Program-made: the position numbers and the translations under genes
Origin: Solanum dulcamara
Taxonomy: Eukaryota; Streptophyta; Magnoliopsida; Solanales; Solanaceae
DNA: 64,000 bases
Assembly (NCBI RefSeq): GCF_947179165.1
Contig: NC_077238.1
Coordinates: 48,030,293 to 48,094,292, forward strand
Direction of reading: 5' to 3'
Shown: in pieces, positions 21,810 to 30,860 of the stretch
Numbering within the stretch: the stretch's first letter is position 1
Layout of the letters: each line of letters begins with the position of its first letter
Notes under the pieces: generated by a model
What the model saw: the letters and a program-made list of their open reading frames with translations, nothing else
Database searches by the model: none
What the model was told of the DNA's origin: nothing

Positions 21810-24800
21810 TGACCCAACCCTGTAGGCCGCGACTGGGGTCCGACCTGGACCCCTCGTACACATATCTATTAGTTATGGTTACATTAAATCGTAAATAAGA
21901 CAATATCATGTAACAGAGCCCCACTGGGCAATAACATTTTCATAAACATGTAGCCCTTTTCATTTGTATCACAACATGAAAGGACACGCAAACCGACAAG
22001 ACTGCCATAACATAATCACATATATCATATATCAGGTAGACCCAACTGAATCAAACTGACATACACAACCCATATATACATGTCTGTAGACCTCTAAAAA
22101 TATAAATGACAACATATGGCGGGACAGGTCCCCTGTCGTACCCCCAAATGGACAAAACAATTCTATAAATCAGTGGACAGTACCAAAAACTAGGCCCCGA
22201 TACAATGAAGCCTCTCCCAGCTGAGCTGCATAGAATTCCAAGATGACGGACTCCCAAAACCTATATCTATACCTGCGGTCATGAACGCAGCCCCTTGAGA
22301 AAGGGAGTCAGTACGACATATGTACTAAGTATGTAAAACGTAACATAATACAAATGGAGGTATATCCAAAATAGAGAAGCAAGGGAACCAATTATCAAAT
22401 CAGAAACATGTACCAGTACTTTGTGAATCACAAAAACACGCATGCTTAAATTTTCAATATAGCTGTCCCCGTTAGGGGTCCGGTGAATCATATATGTAGT
22501 ATCAGTATCAGGCCTTGTGTCATCGTCACCTTATCACAACACATCATCATAATATCAGTATCAGGCCCCAAACCATCGTCACCTTATTACAACACATCAT
22601 TATAGTATCAATCAGGCCCTAGGCCATCATATATATATATACGGATGCCGGCCCTCTAGTGAGGGACTCGGTGAACAATGCAGTGAATTGTACGAATCTA
22701 ACAACCGGCCCGAGACTCGTAAAAGAAGTGTTACAGTATACACGAGTAGAGTAGTGAGAAAAAAAACATAGTTTAAATCATTATCTGAGACTCAATAAAG
22801 TCATCAAGTGAACCCTCACTTGGTGATCAGGGTAGAAGGTATCTGACGTATAATCTGTAACTGTCACTAAGGACTATGTAAAAAAAAAGTTTTTAGAAAT
22901 CTTAGACGTATACCATTGTGAAATATCTAATAGCAGTCCGAGCATTGGTTATCTCAGAGCCTTTTTTAGAAACAAGAGCTTAGTCAAATCAATTGTTATA
23001 AAGTCATATAGAAGACTCGAAGATAGCAGCTTACTACTTTAAAGTTTAAACATTTAAAAGTGAGTGAGGGTCCTGAAGTCATATTCAGAACCTGGGAATG
23101 GAATTACCCCCAAAGCTCATATCATATCCTGCTTACATCTAAGACATGCCAAAAGAGAAAAGATAGGCTTTACATACCTATACCAAAAACATACCAAGAG
23201 AAGCTTCACATACCTTGTCTGAATTATTCCTTATCCTATTTGCCTAGCCGTCCTTTGAACCTATTCAACATGAAAGTAATATGAATATCAACGCCTATTA
23301 ACTTTCCAGCACCCTAGGTTACACCTTAGTATTAATGGAATCTATTTCCTTAGTCGTTTCCCCGACTAGTTCTGTTATTTGCTAAGGCGTCGCCGAAACA
23401 TTGGGCAGCACCTCCCCTATAATGTGCCCTATCCAAATTTCCAATTAGGTCCCCAAGACCTACAACCAAACACCAACAATAACCTGCATCAATTTACACC
23501 AACCATATATAATATAAACTCCAAATGACTTACTCAAAAATACGATATCCAAATAGGGTTTCTAGTTTCCATTTGGCAAAACTTTTAACCGTACGAAGAT
23601 GGGGTCGTGTGGCTGCAACCAGAAGCTCCCACACCTAATTTAGAACATATTTAGACCCTGAAACAACAAGCCACACCCCTTCAGTAACACCTCACAAGAA
23701 CAATACTTTATTTTGACGACAATTCAACTATAGCGACTCCAATTTAGCTTATTCCGAACGTCGAACTTTTTACGACTTTTACCAAACTTTCAGCAGCCAC
23801 TAAGGTGTGTAATACATCCTAATTTAACATCATAAACTTCAAATTAGAGGGGAATACCTTACCTTACCCGAAATAGGCTCCAATCTGCCAAGACGCACCT
23901 CGTAACTTCTCTAGACGCGCTGAAATTATGCGGACTGTTTGTATGACTTCCTCGCTTCCCAAATTAGAATTTCTTGTTATTAAACATCGTTATATAACTT
24001 TAGGATACCAAAATCAATTAATTTACGAAACGAAATTCGGAGGCTTACCTCCAAAGGGCCTAACTCGTAGCCCCTCTCTTATTGCCTCCAATGTTTTTTC
24101 CTCTTCTTTCTTTCACTTTTCTAGACATAAAGATGAAGAGATGGTTCCGTAGACATCGTAAGATATATATATACATGTCCACATAGTTGAGGAACACCGT
24201 AGATAATTAATTAATGGAGGAAAGTTAGAAAACTTACCTCAAAGTCTTGAAACCATGGCTGCCTCTTCCTCTCACGTTTTCTCTCTATGTTTTGGCTGAT
24301 TTTGGATAATGAACAAGTGAATAGTCATATGGTACATATATATATGAGGTGACATGTGTCAGCCCCTAAGGGTGACACATGTCAAGCCCTTATTGGGCCA
24401 CCTCAACTATGCTGCCAATAGGGTGCTGCCATATGGCAGTAGGGTCCACCTCCCCCAAGTAGGTGGGTCACCTACTTGACCCCAAGCAGGTGGGTCACCT
24501 ACTTGACCCCAAGCAGGTGGGTCACCTTCTGCCACGTGTCACTTCCCTAGGCTTCCACGTGGCACCTCCTTTTGCTGCCACGTGTCGCCTTCTCATTCCC
24601 CCTTTGGGTTCGTAATCTAGTCTTGTTTTAAGAGTCGATGTAATCCGTACTACGTAAGCTTGATATATCCTTAAGTAGCTCAAGTTTATAAGACTTTTAA
24701 CTTAGAAGTTTACATAAATCGAGTCCTATGACTCATTGTTTTAGCCCCCAACTCTTTCCGGATTCTCACGACTCTATTTCTAACCTTCCCTCTCACGAGG

Positions 24801-24915
24801 TATCACATTCTTCTTTCCTTCGAGTTGTTTAATATGTGTGGATAGTAGGGGTCTCATAGCTACTTTCAAGAAGATTAGGGACATGTTTCAAGGTTCAAAA
24901 GTATGGGGTCTAACA
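21810..24915 (-). repeat. Element B LTR, high-coordinate copy
   Basis: About 3.1 kb. On the minus strand it starts TGTTAGACCCC (24,915) and ends GGTTGGGTCA (21,810). It lies before the primer-binding site, so it is the 5' LTR of the readable unit. It has about three tandem ~58-base units at 22,503-22,630, like the other copy, and an intact promoter region described separately. Sequence to the right (24,916 on) does not match the other LTR's right flank, as expected at an element end. Confidence 0.8.
24335..24584 (-). promoter_or_regulatory. Element B LTR promoter: TATA, hairpin and three G-boxes
   Basis: In minus-strand order: three perfect G-boxes CACGTG at 24,579, 24,556 and 24,533, all preceded or followed by C/G to give the GCCACGTGT or CCACGTGG type bound by plant bZIP and bHLH factors; about three copies of a 27-base unit (24,456-24,527), each containing the arms 'aagtaggtg' and 'cacctactt'; a perfect inverted repeat with 12-base arms TGACATGTGTCA / TGACACATGTCA and an 11-base loop (24,350-24,384); and the TATA-like CATATATATATG at 24,335-24,346. 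The last two bases of the 27-base array touch the G-box cluster. The other LTR keeps the hairpin and TATA but only one intact G-box. Confidence 0.6.
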
Positions 24916-25155
24916 TAACTCAAGTTTGCTATATCAGTCTACAGGGAGCTTAATTATTTAAAATGACGTTAGAGAAGTTTCAAGGCCAAACAACACCAAA
25001 ACTATGCAAGTTTATGGCAGTCATTAGTTGAAGCCTAGACTAAGGCCAAACATGCTTTGAAAGGCATAAACCAAAGGCACAACACACACTAAAAATGATC
25101 AACAATAACTAGAGACATGCTTTAATATCCTGAATTTCCCAAAAATAGAGCCTAT
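24916..25155. other. Short stretch without a gene
   Basis: About 240 bases with no coding frame or recognised repeat. It was continuous with 30,820-30,860 before element C inserted. Confidence 0.5.
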
Positions 25156-25580
25156 TGTCACAGACTTAGACTTCCACTAAGACTTCTGTGCGGCACTTGA
25201 CAACTTACTCACGAATCTTTCACGATCTTGTAAGCTCAAGTAAGACTTTAAGACTAGATCGCTAAGGGAATGCTAGATTGCAAGAAAGACAAGAGAGCTT
25301 TTATGAAGAAGGCTTTTGTATTGCTTTGGAAGAATGCTTGATTGCTTGATGGTTTGCTACAAATGAATGCCTCCTCTATTTATACTACTCTTAAGGGGCT
25401 CAAGTATAAATAAAAATTGCTATACAAGTCCCTCTATATTTACAAAGAAGTCCCTCTCTAGAATTCTAAGTCTTTCAAGACTTCTCTCCAAGCTTCTATA
25501 AGGATCTAGAGTCTTCCACTAACCTCTCCAAGACTCTAGATTCTTCTACCTTCCTCAATATCAAGTGGCGGGCCATGACA
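25156..25580 (-). repeat. Element C 3' LTR
   Basis: Read on the minus strand it starts TGTCATGGCCC just after the polypurine tract and ends GTCTGTGACA. The TATA box is at about 25,376-25,387 (minus strand TAGTATAAATAG). It lacks the 21-base insertion present in the 5' LTR. The end of the pol frame (25,536-25,580) overlaps its first 45 bases. Confidence 0.9.
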
Positions 25581-25900
25581 CTCTCCCCCACCTAATGTGG
25601 CGATGACCGCGGTGCACTGCTGCTGCAAGAACTCCCGAATCTTGTCTTTGAACTGCCACAGGTCTTCATATCTCTCCCAGGTGGCCTCCTCCGGAGATTG
25701 TCCCTTCCAATGGACTAAGAACATAGAAGTGGCCTATTGTCCCTGTTTTCGCTTGGCTTGGTAGTCCACAATGGCCTCGATGTCTCGATCATGGGAGGCG
25801 GTGATTGTGAGTGGCGCCCGACTTGATTCCCCTCTGCTAGGATCATCCTTGTCCTCATGGTACAGCTTGAGGACACTAGCATGGAAGACTGGATGAACCT
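25536..25900 (-). pseudogene. Element C pol C-terminus: chromodomain
   Basis: The frame 25,536-25,724 reads 'FLVHWKGQSPEEATWERYED', the core of a chromodomain with its aromatic W and W residues, followed by 'FKDKIREFL', the closing helix. The upstream part is in 25,734-26,354, separated by one stop (25,731-25,733). The frame continues past the domain through the polypurine tract into the 3' LTR and stops at 25,536. In chromoviruses this domain directs insertion to histone-marked chromatin. Apart from the stop, it looks well preserved. Confidence 0.88.
25581..25592 (-). other. Element C polypurine tract
   Basis: On the minus strand GGTGGGGGAGAG directly abuts the TG of the 3' LTR. It is also translated: the pol frame reads through it as Leu-Gly-Gly-Gly-Glu. 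Confidence 0.8.
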
Positions 25901-26990
25901 TAAGATGCGGTGGTAGCTCTAACCTGTAAGAGATCTTGCCAACCTTGGAAACGATCCTGAACGGGCCCTCGTACTTTCGCACCAAGTTTTGATGCATGCC
26001 TCGTAATGCCTTGAATTGCCTGGGGTTGAACTTGACCAAGACCATGTCTCCAACTTGGTAATCCGTGGAACGACGCTTGCGGTCGGCAAACTTCTTCATC
26101 TTCTTCGCTGCCTTGTCCAGATAAGACTTGGCAGTGTCGAGCTGCTTCTCAAATCCTTTGGCCATGTGATAGGCCCCTAAACTTTTGCCCTCGAACGCGG
26201 CCGGTAGTGGGTGTGGAGTTTGTGGTTGTTGGCCTGTGGCTAGCTTAAATGGTGTCCGCCCTGTGGCCTCACTCCGCTGTAGGTTGTAAGAGAATTGGGC
26301 TACGTCCAGTAGTCTTGCCCAATCTTTCTGATGGGAGCTCACAAAGTGCCTCAAGTAGAACTCTAGTAAGGCATTGACTCGCTCCGTCTGGACGTCTGTT
26401 TATGGGTGGAAACTAGTGGAGAAATGCAATTTCGTGCCAAGAATCTCGAACAATTCTCTCCAAAAGTTTCCGGTGAAGCGTGGGTCTCTGTCACTGATGA
26501 TGTGCCTTGGCAATCCCCAATACTTCACCACGTTCTTGAAGAATAGCCTGGCGGCCTCCTTAGCAGTACAACCTGTCGTGGCGGGCATAAAACTGGCATA
26601 CTTGGAGAACTTTTCCACCACGACCATAATTATCCCATACCCATCGGACTTCGGCAGGCATGTGATGAAGTCCATGGTCACGCTCTCCTATGGACGCTCC
26701 GCTACGGGCAGGGGATCCAAGAGTCCTCTTGGTTGACGCTGCTCTACTTTGTCTTGCTGGCACACAAGACAAGTCTGCACATAGCATTCAATATCGTCTC
26801 GCATGCATGGCCAGTAGTAAATTGCCTCAATCAATGCCCTCGTGCGACGCTGCCCTGGATGTCCGGCCCATAATGTGTTGTGACTTTCCTTCATTATTTG
26901 TCGCCTGATAGTTCCGAATTTTGGCACATAGATCCTTCGCCCGGCGGTAAGCAAGAGTCCATCTTCTACCCAGAAGCGCCTTGTCTTGCC
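25900..26990 (-). pseudogene. Element C integrase
   Basis: The N-terminal zinc domain lies at about 26,760-26,890: HNTLWAGH then TCLVC, so all HHCC residues are present. The catalytic core has the first Asp in 'TMDFITCLP' (near 26,670), the second in 'ISDRDPRFTG' (near 26,490) and the Glu in 'DVQTERVN' (near 26,385). The C-terminal region 25,900-26,354 has 'HPVFHASVLKLY' near its end. Two stops interrupt it: just after 'PVAERP' near 26,686 and after 'TSFHP' near 26,398. All pieces are in the same frame, so only point mutations have broken it. Function in the family: insertion of element cDNA. Confidence 0.9.
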
Positions 26991-27600
26991 CTGAACGGCT
27001 AACTCCATAAGCCTCTTTGCCTCTGGATCATGCTGCAGACCATTCTTGATTGCATCCTGGATGTCACAATGTGCTGTGGTGATGGCCTCTAGCTCGAACT
27101 TCCTGCTAAGGGCATCGGCCACAACATTGCCTTTGCCCGGCTTGTACTCCAGCTCGTAGTCGAACTCAGCCAAGAAGTCTTGCCACCTAGCTTGCTTCAG
27201 GGTGAGTTTCTTTTGTGACTGGAAGTAGCTAGTGGCCACGTTATTGGTCTTGACTAAGAACTTGGAGCCAAGTAAGTAGTGCCTCCACGTGCGTAGGCAA
27301 TAGACGATGGCTGTCATCTCCTTCTCCTGCACGGTGTACCGCTATTCTGTCTCATTCAGCTTGCAGCTTTCGAAGGCGATGGGGTGCCTCTCTTGCATCA
27401 ATACTCCCCCAATGGCATAGTCGGAGGCATCCGTATGCACTTCGAATGTATTGGAGAAGTCAGGCAACGCTTGGACCGGCTCCTCTATCACGGCAGCCTT
27501 GAGGTCTTCAAAGGCCTCCTTGCACTTCTCGCCCCAAACCCACTGCTTATTCTTCTTCAATAGCTCAGTAAGTGGAGCGGCTTTGGCGGAGTAGGCGCTT
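26990..27600 (-). pseudogene. Element C RNase H domain
   Basis: Reads '[18 protein letters not shown]' (first catalytic Asp, in 27,342-28,001), 'EKEMTAIVYCLRTWRHYL' (catalytic Glu) and then 'VKTNNVATSYF', ending 'VADALSRK'. Relatives have D where the first N of TNN stands, so the third acidic residue is Asn here (codon near 27,243-27,245). One stop at about 27,339-27,341, between 'LNETE' and the next segment, splits the domain. It follows RT directly and precedes integrase. Confidence 0.85.
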
Positions 27601-28449
27601 ATGAACCTGCGGTAATAGTTAGCAAGTCCAAGAAAAGATCTAAGTTCGGTTACCTTTTTGGGAGCCTCCCACTCTTTGATGGCCCGAACCTTTGCTTCGT
27701 CCATCCATAGCTCTCCCTGGCTGATAACATGTCCCAAGAAGTGCACTTCATGTTGGGCGAACTCGCACTTCTCCCGCTTGATGAAAAGCTCATTCTCGCG
27801 CAAGACTTGGAATACTTTCTTTAGATGCTCCACGTGCTCATCCAAGGTGTTGCTATAGATGACTATGTCATCCAAGTAGACTACCACGAACCGATCTAAG
27901 TAGGGGTGGAAGATGTTTTTCATTAATGTGCAAAAGGTGGCGGGTGCATTAGTTAAGCCGAAGGGCATCACCAACCACTTGTAAGCTCCGTACCTCATCA
28001 CACATGTTGTCTTTGGTTCATCTCCCTCTGCTATGCATACCTGGTAGTAGCCCTTCCTTAAATCAACCTTGGTGAAGTACTTGGCCTATCTAAGTCTATC
28101 AAACAAGTCGGCAATAAGAGGGATGGGATACTTGTTCTTCACGGTTACCTTATTGAGCGCCCGATAGTCTATGCATAGGCGCAATGAGCCATCCTTCTTC
28201 TTTTGAAACAACACCGGCACACCATAAGGTGCCTTGATGGACGGATATGACCGGCCTCGAGGAGCTCCTTCAACTGCTTCCTCAACTCCTCTAACTCGGG
28301 TGGAGCCATGCGGTGTGGTGGGTATGCGGGCGGCCTTGCTCCTGGCTCCAGCTTGATCCTGTGGTCTACTTCGCGCCTTGGAGGTAGGTGTCTTGGCAAC
28401 TCTTCGGGCATCACGTATTTGTTTTCTTCAAGCACCTTCTCTATGCAAG
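27600..28449 (-). pseudogene. Element C reverse transcriptase
   Basis: The N-terminal part is in 28,169-28,900 ('[20 protein letters not shown]'); palm and thumb are in 27,342-28,001. The catalytic motif reads '[11 protein letters not shown]' (YLDD intact), followed by '[10 protein letters not shown]' and '[15 protein letters not shown]', all typical of Ty3/gypsy RT. The reading frame changes at about 28,235 next to a short A/T run, consistent with a one-base deletion, and an in-frame TAG lies near 28,087 in the segment before '[14 protein letters not shown]'. These two lesions would abolish the enzyme. Confidence 0.9.
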
Positions 28450-28936
28450 GTGGTAATGTCTCCTTAGCACCATTACCTTCATCCAAGCTTGCAATGGTGG
28501 CTACGAACGTCAGCTCCCCCTTCTTTAGGCCCTTCACAAGCTGCATGGCCGACATGTAGGCTTGTCCTTCCTTCTTTGGCATCTTGACTAGAGGTACCAT
28601 ACAGGGTCTCTCTCGCTCTATCACCAAGAGTTGTTGGAGGTAGGGATCGATCATCGTGTGGTACAGTTGGAAGAACTCCTGTCCAAGAATGATATCAAAG
28701 ATATCTAAGGGGGCGACAGTGAAGCTTATCTTACCTTGCCACTTACCCAACGTGATGTCCACTCCATGAGCAACTCCGCACATGGGAGTCAATGGTGCGT
28801 TGACCGTCTTCAGGCGGGTGTTGCTTGGCCCATAATTTAGCCCCAACCTTGCTGCCGCCGTCTTGGTCATAATGTTGGCTTTTGCTCCAGAATCCACCAT
28901 GGCACGAGCTGGTCGTCCGTTGATGGATATGTCAAC
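28450..28936 (-). pseudogene. Element C aspartic protease
   Basis: The frame 28,169-28,900 opens with 'MVDSGAKANIM', an intact DSGA active-site motif, and continues with 'FDIILGQEFF', the conserved ILG motif of retropepsins. A stop at about 28,937-28,939 separates it from the gag side, though both are in the same frame. The domain lies directly between the zinc knuckle and RT. The core appears intact but, as part of the broken polyprotein, would not be made. Confidence 0.85.
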
Positions 28937-29039
28937 ATATTAGGCAGAGTAGTCCCCCGCCTTCTCAGCTTGCTTTGCAATGGCTCCACATAGCCCGATC
29001 ATGCCTAGCTGAGTTGTGTCTGAGCCCTGCCCTTGGTCT

Positions 29040-30340
29040 ACTTCCTTGTCCTTTCGCTCCCGCAGTATGGCACCAAGGTTCTTCATCTCTGGACACCTAG
29101 CATAGCCGTGAGGACCTACACATATGTAGCAGCCGCTGCCCTTCGTGGTCTGCTCTTTTCTCTCAGCATAGCCCTATCGCCCGAACCCCCTACAGTCGGA
29201 CTTGTTGGAATCATGGCTCTTGGGTGGAGGATGTTGCTCTTTGTCTTTGCCACGATCTCCCCCAACTTTGGCATGAATACTCCTTATTTCTTTGCCCTTG
29301 CCTCTGTCATGCCTGTCATGCTTAAAGTCCGTCAAGTCTTCGGCTTGGGTGATGGCCTCATCGATGGTGCTGACTTGACGGTGCTCCAACTCCGTCTTGG
29401 CCCAACTCTGTAGCCCATCCATGAAGTGGAAGAGCATATCTTCATCTGTAAGGTTGGGGATTTGAAGCATAAGGGTAGTGAACTCCTTCATATAGGCACG
29501 TATGCTACCCGTATGCTTCAGCTCCCGAAACTTGCGTTTGGCCTCATAGATGACATTGTTGGGGAAGAAGGCCTTCTTGAACTCATCCCGGAACTGCTCC
29601 CAGGTGTTGATGGTGCATAGACCCTTCCCGATCTCGGACTCCTTGCGCTTCCACCATAACATGGCCATCTCCGAGAGGTATAGTACGGCCGTGTTGATCC
29701 TTGTCTCATCGCTCTTCACTTTGTTACACTTGAAGTAATTCTCCAAGTGCCAAAGGAAGTTCTCCACCTCTTGTGCATCACGGGAACCTTTGAACATTGG
29801 TGGCTTGGGAGCCTCAATCTTGGCCTCCCGGTCCGTACTGGACGTCATGTATCTCCTGGCATCTTTGTCTCCTTTGAGTGCTGCTATCTCGGCCTTCATG
29901 GTCTCCATCATGCTTAGCGCGTCCATGAGTCGACACTCCAAGGAAGTGATCACCTCCTTCACCTCGTACTCGGCAGCCTTGCGCACCTCCAACTCCTTCC
30001 AGATATTGTCATTCTCCTCAAGGGTCAACTCTTCTAGAGACTTGAACTTGCCGTCGACCTTGTTCAAGCGCTTGCCTAATATCTCCACAGCTTGCCGGGC
30101 AGCATCCACCCTTGCAATCTACTCCATGCCAGGTGTGACATCCACGGGATCCTCGCCTCTCTCATCGTCACTCACCTCAGTAGCCGAGGGTGAGTAGGAA
30201 GTTAGGGCCTCGCTTGGTGTAGGCTCAAGCGGCACCTCCTCATTTCTCTTAGAGTTTTTCTTTCCCTTGCGGTGCTTCCTTCCAACATCTTGCTTGACGT
30301 TGGTGGCGGTAGTGGCTTTGATGTCTCCCTCACTTGCCAT
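29040..30340 (-). pseudogene. Element C gag with zinc knuckle
   Basis: The start Met at 30,340 is 34 bases from the 5' LTR and 20 from the primer-binding site. The first 73 codons are Lys/Glu-rich; a TAG at 30,119-30,121 breaks the frame, which resumes to 29,174. Around residues 100-200 the capsid domain reads 'FKGSRDAQEVENFLWHLENY' and then 'MAMLWWKRKE'. A heptad-like stretch near residues 80-130 may be a coiled coil. After a second stop (29,171-29,173) the zinc knuckle reads CYICVGPHGYARC (CX2CX3HX4C, all ligands present), near 29,110-29,150. Gag would assemble the particle. Confidence 0.88.
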
Positions 30341-30358
30341 ATCCCTTAGTATAACCTT

Positions 30359-30371
30359 GCTCTAATACCAC
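30359..30371 (-). other. Element C primer-binding site
   Basis: On the minus strand TGGTATTAGAGC lies two to three bases inside the 5' LTR end. It differs from the initiator tRNA-Met primer site TGGTATCAGAGC by a single C-to-T change. Confidence 0.8.
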
Positions 30372-30373
30372 GT

Positions 30374-30819
30374 TGTCACAGACTTAGACTTCCACTGAGA
30401 CTTTTGTGAGGCACTTAACAACTTACTCACGAATCTTTCACGATCTTGTAAGCTCAAGTAAGCCTTTAAGACTAGATCGCTAAGGGAATGCTAGATTGCA
30501 AGAAAGACAAGAGAGCTTTTATGAAGAAGGCTTTTGTATTGCTTTGGAAGAATGCTTGATTGCTTGATGGTTTGCTACAAGTGAATGCCCCCTCTATTTA
30601 TACTACACCTAAGGGGCTCAAGTATAAATAAAAATTGCTATACAAGTCCCTCCATATTTACAAAGAAGTCCCTCTCTAGAATTCTCTACACACTCTAGAG
30701 AATTCTAAGTCTTTCAAGACTTCTCTACAAGCTTCTATAAGATTCTAGAGTCTTCCACTAACCTCTCCAAGACTCTAGATTCTTCTACCTTCTTCAAGAT
30801 CAAGTGGCGGGCCATAACA
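30374..30819 (-). repeat. Element C 5' LTR
   Basis: 446 bases, TG...CA on the minus strand. The TATA box is at about 30,594-30,605 (minus TAGTATAAATAG). It carries a 21-base insertion near 30,687-30,707 that partly repeats its surroundings ('tctagag.attct'). There are 15 substitutions against the 3' LTR by hand count. Confidence 0.9.
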
Positions 30820-30860
30820 CTATGGCATGAATTCTCAAAATTTAACATACTCGATACCTA

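Larger units (their letters stand above)
13614..24915 (-). mobile_element. Element B: gypsy-type element, LTR-internal-LTR-leader
   Basis: Two long near-identical blocks, 13,614-17,097 and 21,423-24,915, flank a decayed interior (17,098-21,422). Each block contains a 3.1-kb LTR and, on its low-coordinate side, the same primer-binding site and leader. In minus-strand order: LTR, PBS/leader, remnant pol, PPT, LTR, PBS/leader. A normal element has a leader only after its first LTR, so the second leader marks a partial tandem unit. A polypurine tract and chromodomain/integrase remnants next to the low LTR confirm gypsy type and orientation. Confidence 0.8.
25156..30819 (-). mobile_element. Element C: near-complete Ty3/gypsy chromovirus
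   Basis: A 5.66-kb element with both LTRs (425 and 446 bases), primer-binding site, polypurine tract and a single gag-pol frame in the order gag, zinc knuckle, protease, RT, RNase H, integrase, chromodomain. CTAT flanks both ends (25,152-25,155 and 30,820-30,823). Short LTRs, a CX2CX3HX4C zinc knuckle and a terminal chromodomain suggest a Galadriel-like or related short-LTR chromovirus (inference). By hand the LTRs differ at 15 of about 425 positions plus one 21-base indel. It is more GC-rich and far better preserved than its neighbours, so it is probably the youngest retrotransposon here. Confidence 0.92.

Noticed and set aside
28308..30197. Plus-strand open frames of 83-135 codons opposite element C pol (28,308-28,559, 29,033-29,413, 29,790-30,197)
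   Set aside because: They mirror a conserved minus-strand gag-pol frame; GC-rich coding DNA commonly leaves open antisense frames, and no domain is recognisable.
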